NCBI GenBank assembly: GCA_944326605.1
Contig: CALVEM010000008.1
Span: 1-64,000, forward strand
Length of the DNA stretch: 64,000 nucleotides
Origin: Candidatus Gastranaerophilales bacterium
GTDB lineage: Bacteria; Cyanobacteriota; Vampirovibrionia; Gastranaerophilales; Gastranaerophilaceae
Reading direction: 5' to 3'
The number at the start of each line of letters is the position of its first letter. Position 1 is the first letter of the stretch. Positions 17,224-26,056 of the stretch are shown here, in pieces. Both the position numbers and the translations under genes were made by a program. Under the pieces are notes generated by a model. That model ran no database searches, had not been told where the DNA came from, and saw only the letters and a program-made list of their open reading frames with translations.

Positions 17224-18552
17224 ATGAAGAAGAGTTTAATAAAATATCCATATCTTACAGAAGATGTAGAGATTTATGAAAGAGAAAACGGGCATAAAAT
17301 TGTACTTGCACATAAAGAAGGAGAACTCGCAAACGTAAGCACATGGGTAAAAACAGGTTCGATAAATGAAGACGATACAAATAACGGAATTTCGCATTTT
17401 CTGGAACACTTGATGTTCAAAGGCACCCATAAACATAAAGCCGGATATTTTGACAGAACTCTTGAAGCCAAAGGAGCAATTGTAAACGCAGCCACATGGA
17501 AAGATTACACATTTTATTATGTAACTTTGCCAAAAGGGAAAGACTGCTGCGATTTAAACCTCGCAATAGAACTTCACGCAGATATGATGCTTGATCCTGT
17601 CTTGCCGGAAGAAGAAATCGGAGCCCCCTTTGACCTTAACAATCCGAAAGTTACAGACAAAAGAGAAAGACACGTTGTAATAGAAGAAATAAGAATGCGC
17701 AAAGACCAGAACTGGACAAAAGTCTATAACGCCTGCAACTTCAATATGTATAAAAAACACCCGTACAAAAGAGATGTAATAGGCACACCCGAAATTATTT
17801 CGCAAGTTACACGCGATGAAATTATGAATTATTACAAAAGTTTCTATACTCCAGAAAATATGACAACAATCATCGTGGGAGACTTTGACAAAAACAAAAT
17901 ATTAGAAAAAGTAGAAAAAGAATTTGACTTTAAAGGCAGAAAAAATACACCTAAAAGAGTTAATGAAATTGACACTCCTACCGACCATACAATTGTTGTT
18001 GAAAATAAAGGTATATCTAATACATCATATCTTATGATTGGATTTTTGGGACCGAAAGCCAACCGGTTAAAAGAAAATATTGAGCTTGATATTATAAGCA
18101 TAATCTTAGGCGAAAGCACAAGTTCAAGGCTATATCAGAACTTGATAGAAAAACAGAATGAACCTATTTTTAATATGGCAAATGCCGAACATTACCAGTT
18201 TAAAGACGGAAATAACTTCTTTGTTCAGGCAAATTTCAAACTGGAAAAACGCGATATTGCAATAGAACTTGTGAAAAAAGAAATCGAAAATCTTCTGAGC
18301 AACAGAATAACAGAAGATGAGCTTGAAAAAGCAAAGAAAAAGACTAAATCACGTTTTGCATACGCTGCGGAAACTGTCTCGGAAATCGGGGAAACAATCG
18401 GTTATTATATGACGGTTTGTGAGGATTTGAAACTTATTGAAAACTACCTCAAAGCCGTTGAAGATATAACAGTAGATGACCTTGAAAATACTGTAAAAAA
18501 ATATCTAAATCTTGATAACGCCGTTATCTCAATACTGGAACCGGAAAAATAG
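17224..18552 (+). CDS. M16 family zinc metallopeptidase, single-unit
   Basis: A 442-aa processing-protease-like peptidase with the inverted zinc motif HFLEH (HxxEH) near residue 58; the downstream glutamate is in HVVIEEIR. The second half is the non-catalytic M16_C domain. No signal peptide, so probably cytoplasmic. A segment with acidic and proline residues (PEEEIGAPFDLNNPKVTDK) lies between the zinc motif and the third ligand. It has its own promoter and an AAGGGG ribosome-binding site. Confidence 0.9.
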   Translation: MKKSLIKYPYLTEDVEIYERENGHKIVLAHKEGELANVSTWVKTGSINEDDTNNGISHFLEHLMFKGTHKHKAGYFDRTLEAKGAIVNAATWKDYTFYYVTLPKGKDCCDLNLAIELHADMMLDPVLPEEEIGAPFDLNNPKVTDKRERHVVIEEIRMRKDQNWTKVYNACNFNMYKKHPYKRDVIGTPEIISQVTRDEIMNYYKSFYTPENMTTIIVGDFDKNKILEKVEKEFDFKGRKNTPKRVNEIDTPTDHTIVVENKGISNTSYLMIGFLGPKANRLKENIELDIISIILGESTSSRLYQNLIEKQNEPIFNMANAEHYQFKDGNNFFVQANFKLEKRDIAIELVKKEIENLLSNRITEDELEKAKKKTKSRFAYAAETVSEIGETIGYYMTVCEDLKLIENYLKAVEDITVDDLENTVKKYLNLDNAVISILEPEK

Positions 18553-18868
18553 TTTAATTTGTGTCAATTTATTCCAGCATTTCATATTAAGACCCTGAAA
18601 CGAGTTCAGGGTGACAGGACTTTTTGTCAGGAACACTTGAATTTTTCTTACTCCGCTACTCAAACAATGCCGTAAGTTGCCATGTGTGGAGCGGTACGCT
18701 TTCTTGTAATTACAAAACAAGTTCATGCAAAACTCAGGTGTTGGACGGAGCGGCACGCTCCCCCTCTCTCTTTGTGAGAGGGAGCAGTTGTGCGAACGAA
18801 GTGAGCTTACAAATGCGGGAGAGGGTCTTAAAATACTAAGACTATAAAACAAGTTCAGGGATACATGG
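18553..18868. repeat. Intergenic repeat region
   Basis: No credible gene. At 18591-18615 lies a palindrome of the CCTGAAACGAGTTCAGG family. At about 18740-18830 is a second repeat type with CTCTCTCTTTGTGAGAG and GCGAACGAAGTGAGC; related C/T-rich stretches occur near 20.27, 26.21, 31.81 and 58.1 kb. The GC content is higher than in the neighbouring genes. Confidence 0.6.
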
Positions 18869-19099
18869 CTAAATGAATTCAGGATTATATTTATTCACGA
18901 TCTTCCATATTTCAGAATTGAATTCTTCATATTTGTCTGTAAATTTTTCGATTTTTAATTGGATTATTTCAACAAATCCGCATAAATATTCAGCATCACT
19001 GTCGTTTTCAGTACAATTTTTGAGGATTTGAATTAAATTTGCGATTTCACCTAAATCAGCCTCGCAACACATCATCTTTTTCAGAATTTCATCTTGCAT
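18869..19099 (-). CDS. Small hypothetical protein divergent from an XRE regulator
   Basis: 76 aa, acidic and helical (EILKKMMCCEADLGEIANLI), with two adjacent cysteines and a third further on. Not recognised. It is transcribed away from the XRE gene across a 97-base spacer with two palindromes, so that regulator may control it. There is no clear ribosome-binding site. Confidence 0.55.
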   Translation of the reverse strand: MQDEILKKMMCCEADLGEIANLIQILKNCTENDSDAEYLCGFVEIIQLKIEKFTDKYEEFNSEIWKIVNKYNPEFI

Positions 19100-19122
19100 T
19101 TAACCTACTTTCTTATGCTAAT

Positions 19123-19156
19123 TAACGATTATTATCGTTATAATTATGATTATAAC
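19123..19156. promoter_or_regulatory. Double palindromic operator in the divergent spacer
   Basis: Two overlapping inverted repeats: TAACGAT-TATT-ATCGTTA (19123-19140) and GTTATAAT-TATG-ATTATAAC (19137-19156), each with perfect arms. They end four bases before the -35 box of the XRE gene. They are likely binding sites for that regulator; this is inference. Confidence 0.6.
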
Positions 19157-19159
19157 CGT

Positions 19160-19188
19160 TTGAATTAAACTTGTCAACCCACTATAAT
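19160..19188 (+). promoter_or_regulatory. Promoter of the XRE regulator gene
   Basis: TTGAAT (19160-19165), 17-base spacer, TATAAT (19183-19188). The ATG follows 8 bases later, so the 5' leader is at most a few bases. Confidence 0.65.
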
Positions 19189-19196
19189 TACAAAAT

Positions 19197-19427
19197 ATGA
19201 GAGATGAACGTTTAAAAATTCTGGGCGATAATATAAGGGCTGAAAGAATGAGAAAAAAAATCTCACAAGAAAAGTTAGCCGAGCTTATAGATGTAAATAA
19301 AGATTCTATAAGAAAAATAGAAAGTGCCCAACAAAGCCCTTCCGCCTTTATCGTCTTTGACATTGCAAACGCTCTCAGTATCCCACTTGATGATTTATTC
19401 AAAAACGTTCCTTTTAAAAAGGATTAA
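19197..19427 (+). CDS. XRE/Cro family helix-turn-helix regulator
   Basis: 76 aa, essentially one HTH_3 domain (NIRAERMRKKISQEKLAELI ... SIRKIESAQQSPS). It probably acts as an autoregulated repressor through the palindromes just upstream. It lies six bases before the uracil-DNA glycosylase gene and may be cotranscribed with it. Confidence 0.85.
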   Translation: MRDERLKILGDNIRAERMRKKISQEKLAELIDVNKDSIRKIESAQQSPSAFIVFDIANALSIPLDDLFKNVPFKKD

Positions 19428-19432
19428 CTATT

Positions 19433-20032
19433 ATGCAGGAAGCAGCAGCAACTGAAATAGAACAGCTTGAAAAAGTCAGGGGGAAATGTCTTTCCTGTCA
19501 AAAATGCCCGCTTGGAAAAACCAGAACAAATATTGTTTTTTCAGGAGGAATTCCAAATCACAAGCTTATGCTTATCGGAGAAGCTCCAGGCTATTATGAA
19601 GATCAAAAGGGAGAACCGTTTGTCGGGAAAGCAGGACAGCTGCTTGATAAGATTTTTGCATCGGTCGGATTATCAAGACAAAAAGATGTTTATATCTGTA
19701 ACACCTTAAAATGCCGTCCGCCTGACAACCGCGACCCGCTGCCAGAAGAAAAAACAGCGTGCAGAGAATATTTAGATGCACAGATTGAAATTTTAAAACC
19801 GCGGATAATTCTTCTTTGCGGCCGTGTCGCCGTAAATTCTCTCCTTAATACCACGCAGGGGATTACAAAACTCAGGGGCAAATGGTTTGAAGGACCTTAT
19901 ATGTCTAAAATGATGCCGATTTTTCACCCTTCATATCTTTTAAGAAATGATTCGCGCGAAAAAGGAAGCCCTAAATGGCTTATGTGGCAGGATATTCAAG
20001 AGATTAAAAAAGTGTATTCACAAATGGATTAA
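19433..20032 (+). CDS. Uracil-DNA glycosylase, family 4 (Fe-S)
   Basis: A 199-aa DNA repair enzyme. The family 4 active-site motif GEAPGYYEDQKGEPFVGKAG is clear, with HPSYLLRN at the C-terminal site. Cysteines in CLSCQKC and in CNTLKC plus a later AC supply the 4Fe-4S ligands. It removes uracil from deaminated DNA. An AAGGA ribosome-binding site in the end of the XRE gene precedes the ATG. Confidence 0.92.
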   Translation: MQEAAATEIEQLEKVRGKCLSCQKCPLGKTRTNIVFSGGIPNHKLMLIGEAPGYYEDQKGEPFVGKAGQLLDKIFASVGLSRQKDVYICNTLKCRPPDNRDPLPEEKTACREYLDAQIEILKPRIILLCGRVAVNSLLNTTQGITKLRGKWFEGPYMSKMMPIFHPSYLLRNDSREKGSPKWLMWQDIQEIKKVYSQMD

Positions 20033-20393
20033 GTTTCATAATCTAACTGTTGTAAGATGCTGAAAGAAGTTCAGCATGACGACTACAATTTTTAATTAAG
20101 TCATCCAGAACTTGTTTCGGGATCCAATTGAGCTCCTTAACCTCGAACGACATTCATAAGAGGTTTTTATCCATATTTAGATTAATGTGTAGATCGAATT
20201 TACAAATACTACAAACCGGAGTTTACATAGTTAACGCCGACCTGCCTGATAAAAGCCCCTCTCCTGTCCTGCGGACACCCTCTCCCCAATGAGGCGAGGG
20301 AATATATTCTTTTACGATAATAGCTTCACGTCTTTGCCTCTTCGCATCTGTGCATCTAATTAAGAAAAACTGATATAAATTCACCATGGATTT
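20033..20393. repeat. Intergenic repeat region
   Basis: A palindrome GCTGAA-AGAAG-TTCAGC at 20056-20080, a degenerate second copy (CAGAACTTGTTTCGGGATCC) at about 20105, and a C/T-rich stretch at 20265-20300. A segment at 20320-20350 (TTCACGTCTTTGCCTCTTCGC) resembles DNA found inside the prepilin leader at 45.85 kb. No gene seen. Confidence 0.6.
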
Positions 20394-21020
20394 TTACTTA
20401 TAAACATCTTGAAGCATTTTAATTCCGCCTTTTTCTTCGGGCAGACAATATGTTACATTTGTATGAAAATAGTAGTTTCCTGATTTGCCGCGCATTATTA
20501 CGAAACTAAACAGGTCGTAACCACTCTTATTTGGAAATAATTTCCCGTTGCTGTCAACTGCAAACATAGGTTTTTGAACACCCGCAGGCTGATTAAAAAC
20601 AACAATATTTGAATTGTCATCCATCACAAAAGCTTGATTAAATCTATTGAACATACTTTCCGAAAAACCTGCACAGGAAGGTTTTACCGCGTAATTTTTG
20701 TAAACCGGAACACAGCCGTCTTTTAAAGAATTGTTTTTACAATATTTTCTGACCTTCAAATTATTTGCGAATTTTTTATAAAAGCGGTCGCAGCCAGAAA
20801 AATCACTGCTGACAGATTTGTCCGAACTATAGTAACAGGCTGTTTCTCCGTCCATTTCATAAACGGTCTGGAGAAGGGCTTGAGAATAAACCGAATACAA
20901 TTTTTTGAAAGATGTAACAGCTGATTTTTCCACAAAATGAATAGTGTACTTTGTTACAAAAAATAAAAGAACGATTAAATATATTCCGAATAATATTAAC
21001 TTTCTCTTTCTTGCAGCCAT
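20394..21020 (-). CDS. Pilin-like protein with an ordinary membrane anchor instead of a prepilin signal
   Basis: A 208-aa protein. An N-terminal helix (about residues 7-27) anchors it, but the FTLAEV cleavage site is absent. The rest looks like the local pilin family: FKKLYSVYSQALLQTV after the helix, several paired cysteines, and MFAVDSNGKLFPNKSGYDLF, equivalent to the 'VDxNGxKxPNxxGxDxF' segment of the prepilins here. It starts 14 bases after ilvB. It may be a minor-pilin relative that is not processed, or an evolved adhesin; function unknown. Confidence 0.7.
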   Translation of the reverse strand: MAARKRKLILFGIYLIVLLFFVTKYTIHFVEKSAVTSFKKLYSVYSQALLQTVYEMDGETACYYSSDKSVSSDFSGCDRFYKKFANNLKVRKYCKNNSLKDGCVPVYKNYAVKPSCAGFSESMFNRFNQAFVMDDNSNIVVFNQPAGVQKPMFAVDSNGKLFPNKSGYDLFSFVIMRGKSGNYYFHTNVTYCLPEEKGGIKMLQDVYK

Positions 21021-21034
21021 AATAAATACGCTTA

Positions 21035-22672
21035 CTATAATAATTCCATAGGTTCCACAACAAAGTCGACAATAAAAGGTTCGTCAGAATTGTACGCCTC
21101 CTCAAAAGCAGGCTTTACATCAGAAAGATGTTCAACTCTTAGAGCTTTTATACCATAACTTGCAGCAAGTTTTAAATAATCAGGTCCGGAAATCTCTGTT
21201 GCAAAATACCTGCCGTCACACATTTTTTCCTGAAATTGTCTTACCATACCGAGATACCCGTTATTAATGATAAAAATTTTAACGGGAATATTGTAATCAA
21301 TACAGACTGCCAATTCCTGCATATTCATCTGAAATGAACCATCTCCCGCAATACAAATAACCGGCTGCTTATTTAAAGCCAACGAAGCTCCGATAGAGGC
21401 AGGAAGCCCGAAGCCCATTGTTCCTAATCCGCCGGATGTTAAAAATTTACGCGGTTTATTAAATTTGAAATATCTTGCCGCCCAAACCTGATGCTGACCG
21501 ACTTCTGTTGAGATCACAGGATTTTCACCTTCAATACAATTTTGTATTTCCTGAATTACCTCAAACGAATGGAGTTTTTCTGAACGTTTCACAGGTTCAC
21601 TGTTCTGATTTTTTAATGCGTTTAAATAATTACACCATTTTTTATTAGCAGATAAATCAACTTTCATGTTATCAAAACGAAGTTTTTCAATCATTTGAGA
21701 AAGAACATTCCGGGCATCACCGACAAGCTCGGTTGCCGCAGGAATAACTCTCGAAATTTCTTTTTTGCTGATGTCAAGGTGAATAAGTTTTTTAGATAAA
21801 TCATCATTACAAAAACAGCACCTAATTCTATCATTAAACCTCGTTCCGACAGCAAACACAAGATCGCTTTCTTTTACGGCTTTATTTGCAGCATCATGTC
21901 CGAATATTCCAATCATGCCAATATAATTTTCATCACTTGCCGGAAAACCGCCAAGCCCCATCATTGAACACACAACAGGGATATTTAAAAGATGAGCGAA
22001 CTCGATCAATTGTTCGGAAGCATTTGACTGAATAACCCCGCCTCCGCATATTATCAAAGGTCTTTTTGCATTGCAGATATCAATCAAAGATGACGTAACA
22101 TCAGGGGTATTATTGACAGCCACTGATAGTGAAACATTTTGTTCAAAATCAGCGTTTTCACTGAAAACATTTTTTGTTATATCAACAACAACCGGTCCCT
22201 GTCTGTCTGACATTGCTGTATTAAAAGCGTCTATCAAAGTCGTTTCAAGATTTTGTGCATTTTTTATCTGGAAACTCTTTTTTGTACAGGATTTTGTAAT
22301 ATCAATAATATCAACCTCCTGAAAAGCATCCTGATGCAGAAGATTTTCCATAACCTGACCAGTAATAACAACAAGAGGCGTTCCGTCAAGATAAGCATCC
22401 GCAATTCCCGTAACTGTATTTGTAGCTCCGGGGCCTGATGTTACAAGAACAACACCGCATTTGCCTGATGTTCTTGCATAGCCTTCCGCAGCGTGTACTG
22501 CTGCCTGCTCGTGACGTACAAGGTAATGTTTTATATCATTTTGTTTAAAGAGTTCATCATAAACATTCAGCACAATTCCTCCGGGATACCCGAAAACCGT
22601 ATCAACTCCGAGAATTTTCAAAGTTTCAATAAGGATTTGTGCTCCTGTGAGAGTTTTAGTTAAAGTTTCCAT
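21035..22672 (-). CDS. ilvB: Acetolactate synthase large subunit
   Basis: A 545-aa ThDP enzyme for the first common step of branched-chain amino acid synthesis. It shows VFGYPGGIVL, RHEQAAVHAAEGYAR with the catalytic Glu, and the ThDP motif GDGSFQMNMQELAVCIDYN. No small regulatory subunit (ilvN) gene is next to it, so feedback control is encoded elsewhere or absent. A catabolic acetolactate synthase is a less likely alternative. Confidence 0.9.
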   Translation of the reverse strand: METLTKTLTGAQILIETLKILGVDTVFGYPGGIVLNVYDELFKQNDIKHYLVRHEQAAVHAAEGYARTSGKCGVVLVTSGPGATNTVTGIADAYLDGTPLVVITGQVMENLLHQDAFQEVDIIDITKSCTKKSFQIKNAQNLETTLIDAFNTAMSDRQGPVVVDITKNVFSENADFEQNVSLSVAVNNTPDVTSSLIDICNAKRPLIICGGGVIQSNASEQLIEFAHLLNIPVVCSMMGLGGFPASDENYIGMIGIFGHDAANKAVKESDLVFAVGTRFNDRIRCCFCNDDLSKKLIHLDISKKEISRVIPAATELVGDARNVLSQMIEKLRFDNMKVDLSANKKWCNYLNALKNQNSEPVKRSEKLHSFEVIQEIQNCIEGENPVISTEVGQHQVWAARYFKFNKPRKFLTSGGLGTMGFGLPASIGASLALNKQPVICIAGDGSFQMNMQELAVCIDYNIPVKIFIINNGYLGMVRQFQEKMCDGRYFATEISGPDYLKLAASYGIKALRVEHLSDVKPAFEEAYNSDEPFIVDFVVEPMELL

Positions 22673-22727
22673 ATAAGAACTCCGTTTTTATAAATGGATT
22701 TTATCACAGAGAAATATTTTATACAAA

Positions 22728-22757
22728 TAAAAAGATGTCTTTTCAGACATCTTTTTA
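22728..22757. terminator. Bidirectional terminator
   Basis: An 11-bp stem AAAAGATGTCT / AGACATCTTTT with loop TTTC, flanked by A/T. It lies just beyond the stop codon of the minus-strand gene at 22763. Confidence 0.8.
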
Positions 22758-22762
22758 TAATT

Positions 22763-23086
22763 TTAATCAGTTGAGAACAATTCTTTTAAAAGTGACCTTT
22801 TCTTTTCAACTTTTTGCTGCTGCTGTTGGGCTTTCTTTTGTCTTTCAAGCTGTTTTTGTCTTGCCTTAGCTCTTTTCTTTGCAAGTTTCTGTTCTCTTTT
22901 TTTCTTCTTTTCTGCAAGCTTTTGCTGTTTAGCCTGCTGTTTTTGATATGCAGACCGTTCTTTTCTGGCGACTTTGCCGGTGAGATTATCTAGCCATCTA
23001 GATACAGGGCCCTGTGCTTCTGCTGCATAAACAGAAGACATACTCAACACTGCAACTGCCATAAGGGCTGCTAATTTTTTCTTCAT
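22763..23086 (-). CDS. Secreted Lys/Gln-rich coiled-coil protein
   Basis: 107 aa. Signal peptide MKKKLAALMAVAVLSMSSVYAA, then almost only K, Q, R, E and A (about residues 45-98), ending LLKELFSTD. It is highly basic and predicted as a single long helix. A paralog lies directly upstream and ends similarly. Possible roles in binding nucleic acid or acidic surface polymers are speculation. Confidence 0.75.
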   Translation of the reverse strand: MKKKLAALMAVAVLSMSSVYAAEAQGPVSRWLDNLTGKVARKERSAYQKQQAKQQKLAEKKKKREQKLAKKRAKARQKQLERQKKAQQQQQKVEKKRSLLKELFSTD

Positions 23087-23110
23087 AGTAACCTCGCTTT
23101 CAAAATTTTA

Positions 23111-23440
23111 CTATTCTGAGATTAACTCATTCCACAATTGTTTTTTCTTTTCGAATTTTTGCTGTCTTGCCTTTTGTGCATCTTCACGAGCTTTTTTATC
23201 AGCTTCTATTTTTTTCTGGAAAGCTTCCTGTCTTTCAAGGCGTTCCTGACGTTGTTTTTCCATTGCTTCTTCTCTTGCTTTTTGCTGCTGCTGCAATTCT
23301 TTTTCTTTGTCAACAATTTTCTGAGTATGTTTTTGGATAAATCTTTCAGTATAAGTTGAAGGTTCGGAATCTGCAGCATAAACAGCAGCTGCTCCAGTCA
23401 TAGCTAACACTAAAGATACAATTAGTAATTTTTTCATAAT
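23111..23440 (-). CDS. Secreted Lys/Gln/Glu-rich coiled-coil protein, paralog
   Basis: 109 aa from the ATG at 23440, which has a good ribosome-binding site (AAAGGAGAG). Signal peptide MKKLLIVSLVLAMTGAAAVYA, then a long charged helix rich in K/Q/E/R, ending KKKQLWNELISE. The end resembles the neighbour's (LLKELF), so the two probably arose by tandem duplication. Unknown function. Confidence 0.75.
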   Translation of the reverse strand: MMKKLLIVSLVLAMTGAAAVYAADSEPSTYTERFIQKHTQKIVDKEKELQQQQKAREEAMEKQRQERLERQEAFQKKIEADKKAREDAQKARQQKFEKKKQLWNELISE

Positions 23441-23471
23441 ACACTCTCCTTTTTTTATAAAAATTATTATA

Positions 23472-24176
23472 CTAAATAAAATTATACATATCAACTATTT
23501 TTTTTATTCCTTGTTCTGCAATGTTAAAAATCTCAATCATTTGAGTTTTTTCATAAGGTTCGCCCTCGGCAGTAGTTTGAAATTCTATAATCTTTCCACT
23601 CTTAGTCAGCACGATGTTACTGTCGACCTGAGCGTGAGAATCCTCTTCATAATCCAAATCCAGCCTAATTTCTCCGTCAACTATGCCTGCAGAGATTGCC
23701 GCAACAGGCTCTATTATAGGATTTTCTTTTAAAGTACCTTTTGCAATAAGTTTTTCAACAGCAAGCTTCAATGCAAGAAAACCGCCGCAAATGCTTGCAG
23801 TTCTTGTCCCTCCGTCAGCCTGCAGAACATCAGCATCTATTGTGATTGTTAAATCAGGGATTTTTTCCAGATCAATGCAAGCTCTGAGACTTCTTCCTAT
23901 TAGACGCTGAATTTCCTGAGTTCTTCCGGATAACTTAGTTCTTTCACGAGGGCATCTGGTATTCGGTGCAGAAGGCAGCAGAGAATATTCAGCCGTAAGC
24001 CAGCCTCTCTGGTCATCCTTTTCCATCCATTTAGGCTTGCCTTCTTCAACCGAAGCTGTCGTCAAAACTCTTGTATCGCCAAATTCTACCAGCACTGAAC
24101 CTAATGCATGCTTGGTGTAATCTTTAATAAATTTTATTTCACGTGTTTCGTTATTTTTTCGTCCTTCTCTTTTCAT
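23472..24176 (-). CDS. rph: Ribonuclease PH
   Basis: A 234-aa phosphorolytic 3'-5' exoribonuclease that trims tRNA 3' ends. Diagnostic stretches: TRVLTTASVEEGKPKWM, RGWLTAEYSLLPSAPNTR, and RSLRACIDL with DADVLQADGGTRTASI. The ATG at 24176 follows AAAGGGGAAAAAT; a longer in-frame reading lacks family similarity. Confidence 0.95.
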   Translation of the reverse strand: MKREGRKNNETREIKFIKDYTKHALGSVLVEFGDTRVLTTASVEEGKPKWMEKDDQRGWLTAEYSLLPSAPNTRCPRERTKLSGRTQEIQRLIGRSLRACIDLEKIPDLTITIDADVLQADGGTRTASICGGFLALKLAVEKLIAKGTLKENPIIEPVAAISAGIVDGEIRLDLDYEEDSHAQVDSNIVLTKSGKIIEFQTTAEGEPYEKTQMIEIFNIAEQGIKKIVDMYNFI

Positions 24177-24187
24177 ATTTTTCCCCT

Positions 24188-24403
24188 TTATTCGTAATCC
24201 CACATATAAATCTGTCCGCAATACCTGCATACAGCATGATCATTCATAAACTGCAAATCAGGAACAAATTTGTAACCGTCTACTGTTATTTCAATATCAC
24301 CGTTTTTGTTGTATTCCTGTTTAAAATTTCTCTCGCCTCTATAATCAGGAGAAAACATTAATTCAAATTTATCTATTGATTTACAGTTTTTACAAATAAA
24401 CAT
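24188..24403 (-). CDS. Small zinc-ribbon-like protein
   Basis: 71 aa. CKNC near the start and CRYC near the end form a potential four-cysteine zinc site around a beta-rich middle. It lies three bases after the upstream membrane protein gene and 11 bases before rph. Unknown function. Confidence 0.65.
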   Translation of the reverse strand: MFICKNCKSIDKFELMFSPDYRGERNFKQEYNKNGDIEITVDGYKFVPDLQFMNDHAVCRYCGQIYMWDYE

Positions 24404-24406
24404 ACA

Positions 24407-25396
24407 TTAATACTCATCGTCTTCAAGTCTTGCCCGCCTTATTATTTCAGGATCAATTCCTCTTTTTTCTATCTTGAATGTTCTGGCAGACAATTTTTTT
24501 GAAGATTTTCTCTTTTTTTCAATAACCTCTGTTGAATTCTCAAAATAAAGATTTTTATACCACAAAGTCCAGCAGATGCTTCTTATCGGCAGTGTAAATC
24601 CGACAACGATCAAAAATATTAACTCTTTTACCAGCTCGCTGCCTATTAAAGCAGGTGTAATGTTAAATTGTTCCAGAGGTTCAAGAGGCAAAGTATATGC
24701 CCATGCTTCAAATCCTTTTGATAAAAAGCCTGTCAGATTCAAATAATCAAATATCACAGATAAACCCGCAGGTAGAAAATAATATGTAAAAATACCAAGC
24801 ACCGCCATTAATAAAAATGTCCTTGCGAACTTTCCCTTAACAAGGCTCATACTTCTTTTAAAATATCCGATTGGTGAAACTCCCTGCTCAAAAGTAAATA
24901 CCTGAAAAATAAGAATAAAATAAATAAAAAACACTGCGCCTATTATCCAGAATACCGGAATAACGGAAAGGAAAGTAAAAATACCGAACAACAGCCACAA
25001 AAGGATGTAAGAAAAAGTTCTGTTTGTAACGACTTCATTATGCGCTCTGAAATCATACACTTTACCGGTATTTAAATACCCTTCCGTCATAGAATTTATT
25101 GATCCGTAAGCTACAAGATAATCCCAGAATGCTTTCATAAATATAAGAAGTCCCGGAATTATTGTTATTACAACAACTGACAACAATGTTGAAAACTCAT
25201 TCAAAGGTGCATATTTTACGGCAAGATTTTGATAATTTCGGGTAAACCAATAGGTAAGCCCGAAAATCATAACAAGGCCTATTAACTGCCCCAATACTGG
25301 AAATGCCATATATAAAAGGAATTTATGAATATTCAGTGCATAAATTTTTATACCTTCAAAAAATATCAACCAAACACTTTTATCTTCTCTTGCCAT
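24407..25396 (-). CDS. Multi-pass membrane protein, unknown
   Basis: A 329-aa protein. About six hydrophobic segments lie between residues 25 and 280, with a basic cytoplasmic tail (EKKRKSSKKLSARTF). Its membrane layout is like the DUF4013-like proteins at 27.5-29.8 kb, but I see no convincing sequence match. Unknown function. Confidence 0.7.
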   Translation of the reverse strand: MAREDKSVWLIFFEGIKIYALNIHKFLLYMAFPVLGQLIGLVMIFGLTYWFTRNYQNLAVKYAPLNEFSTLLSVVVITIIPGLLIFMKAFWDYLVAYGSINSMTEGYLNTGKVYDFRAHNEVVTNRTFSYILLWLLFGIFTFLSVIPVFWIIGAVFFIYFILIFQVFTFEQGVSPIGYFKRSMSLVKGKFARTFLLMAVLGIFTYYFLPAGLSVIFDYLNLTGFLSKGFEAWAYTLPLEPLEQFNITPALIGSELVKELIFLIVVGFTLPIRSICWTLWYKNLYFENSTEVIEKKRKSSKKLSARTFKIEKRGIDPEIIRRARLEDDEY

Positions 25397-25443
25397 ATCT
25401 CTCCTGTAAATAAATTTTATTGTATAATAATTTTATTACAAAT

Positions 25444-26052
25444 ATGGAAAATTACACAAAAGAAGATTATATAAATAAAAAAGTAAATTTACACATCCAC
25501 ACTATATACTCTGACGGAGAAGCCAACCCTGTTAATATAGTAAAACAGGCAAAAGAAAATGGCTATAAAAAGATTGCAATATGCGATCATAATACTATTG
25601 AAGCACATAAAATAATAAAAGACGAAATATTAATTCCGGCAGTTGAGTTTGATGTATGGTGCGGATACGTATTTATGCACCTTCTGGCCTACAACATTGA
25701 TATTAACAATAAAGAACTTTTATCCTTCTGCGCCAAAAGTAAAAAGGAAACAGAACTTGATATTGTACGAATTTTCGCAAAAAGAGATATTAAAAAACTC
25801 ATCAAAGCAATACATAATGCGGGAGGAATTGCAGTACTTGCACATCCCGCCTGCTGCTGGGCAGTTAATCTTGAAAGATTTGTAAAAAAGCTCATTTCAT
25901 ACGGTCTTGACGGATTGGAAGTTTATTACCCCTATAAACGCCACAGAGGGATAATAAAATTCCATAAAGCCGTCACCGTTGAAAAAATAGCAGATAAATA
26001 TAATCTTATAAAAACCGGCGGGACTGATTTACACAAAGCGATTTTAGATTAA
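25444..26052 (+). CDS. PHP domain metal-dependent phosphoesterase
   Basis: A 202-aa protein. The PHP metal ligands are visible: LHIHTIYSDGE, AICDHNT, AHPACCW and TGGTDLHK. It is a free-standing PHP protein of the YciV/nucleoside 3',5'-bisphosphate phosphatase type. The C-terminus ends soon after GTDLHK, so it lacks the extra segment of longer members. The ATG at 25444 is preferred; an upstream in-frame TTG lies inside the -10 region (TATAAT at 25422-25427). Confidence 0.82.
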   Translation: MENYTKEDYINKKVNLHIHTIYSDGEANPVNIVKQAKENGYKKIAICDHNTIEAHKIIKDEILIPAVEFDVWCGYVFMHLLAYNIDINNKELLSFCAKSKKETELDIVRIFAKRDIKKLIKAIHNAGGIAVLAHPACCWAVNLERFVKKLISYGLDGLEVYYPYKRHRGIIKFHKAVTVEKIADKYNLIKTGGTDLHKAILD

Positions 26053-26056
26053 AAAC

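Noticed and set aside
18624-18839. Short frame in the 18.6-18.8 kb spacer
   Set aside because: Lies wholly in repeat DNA; no start signal.
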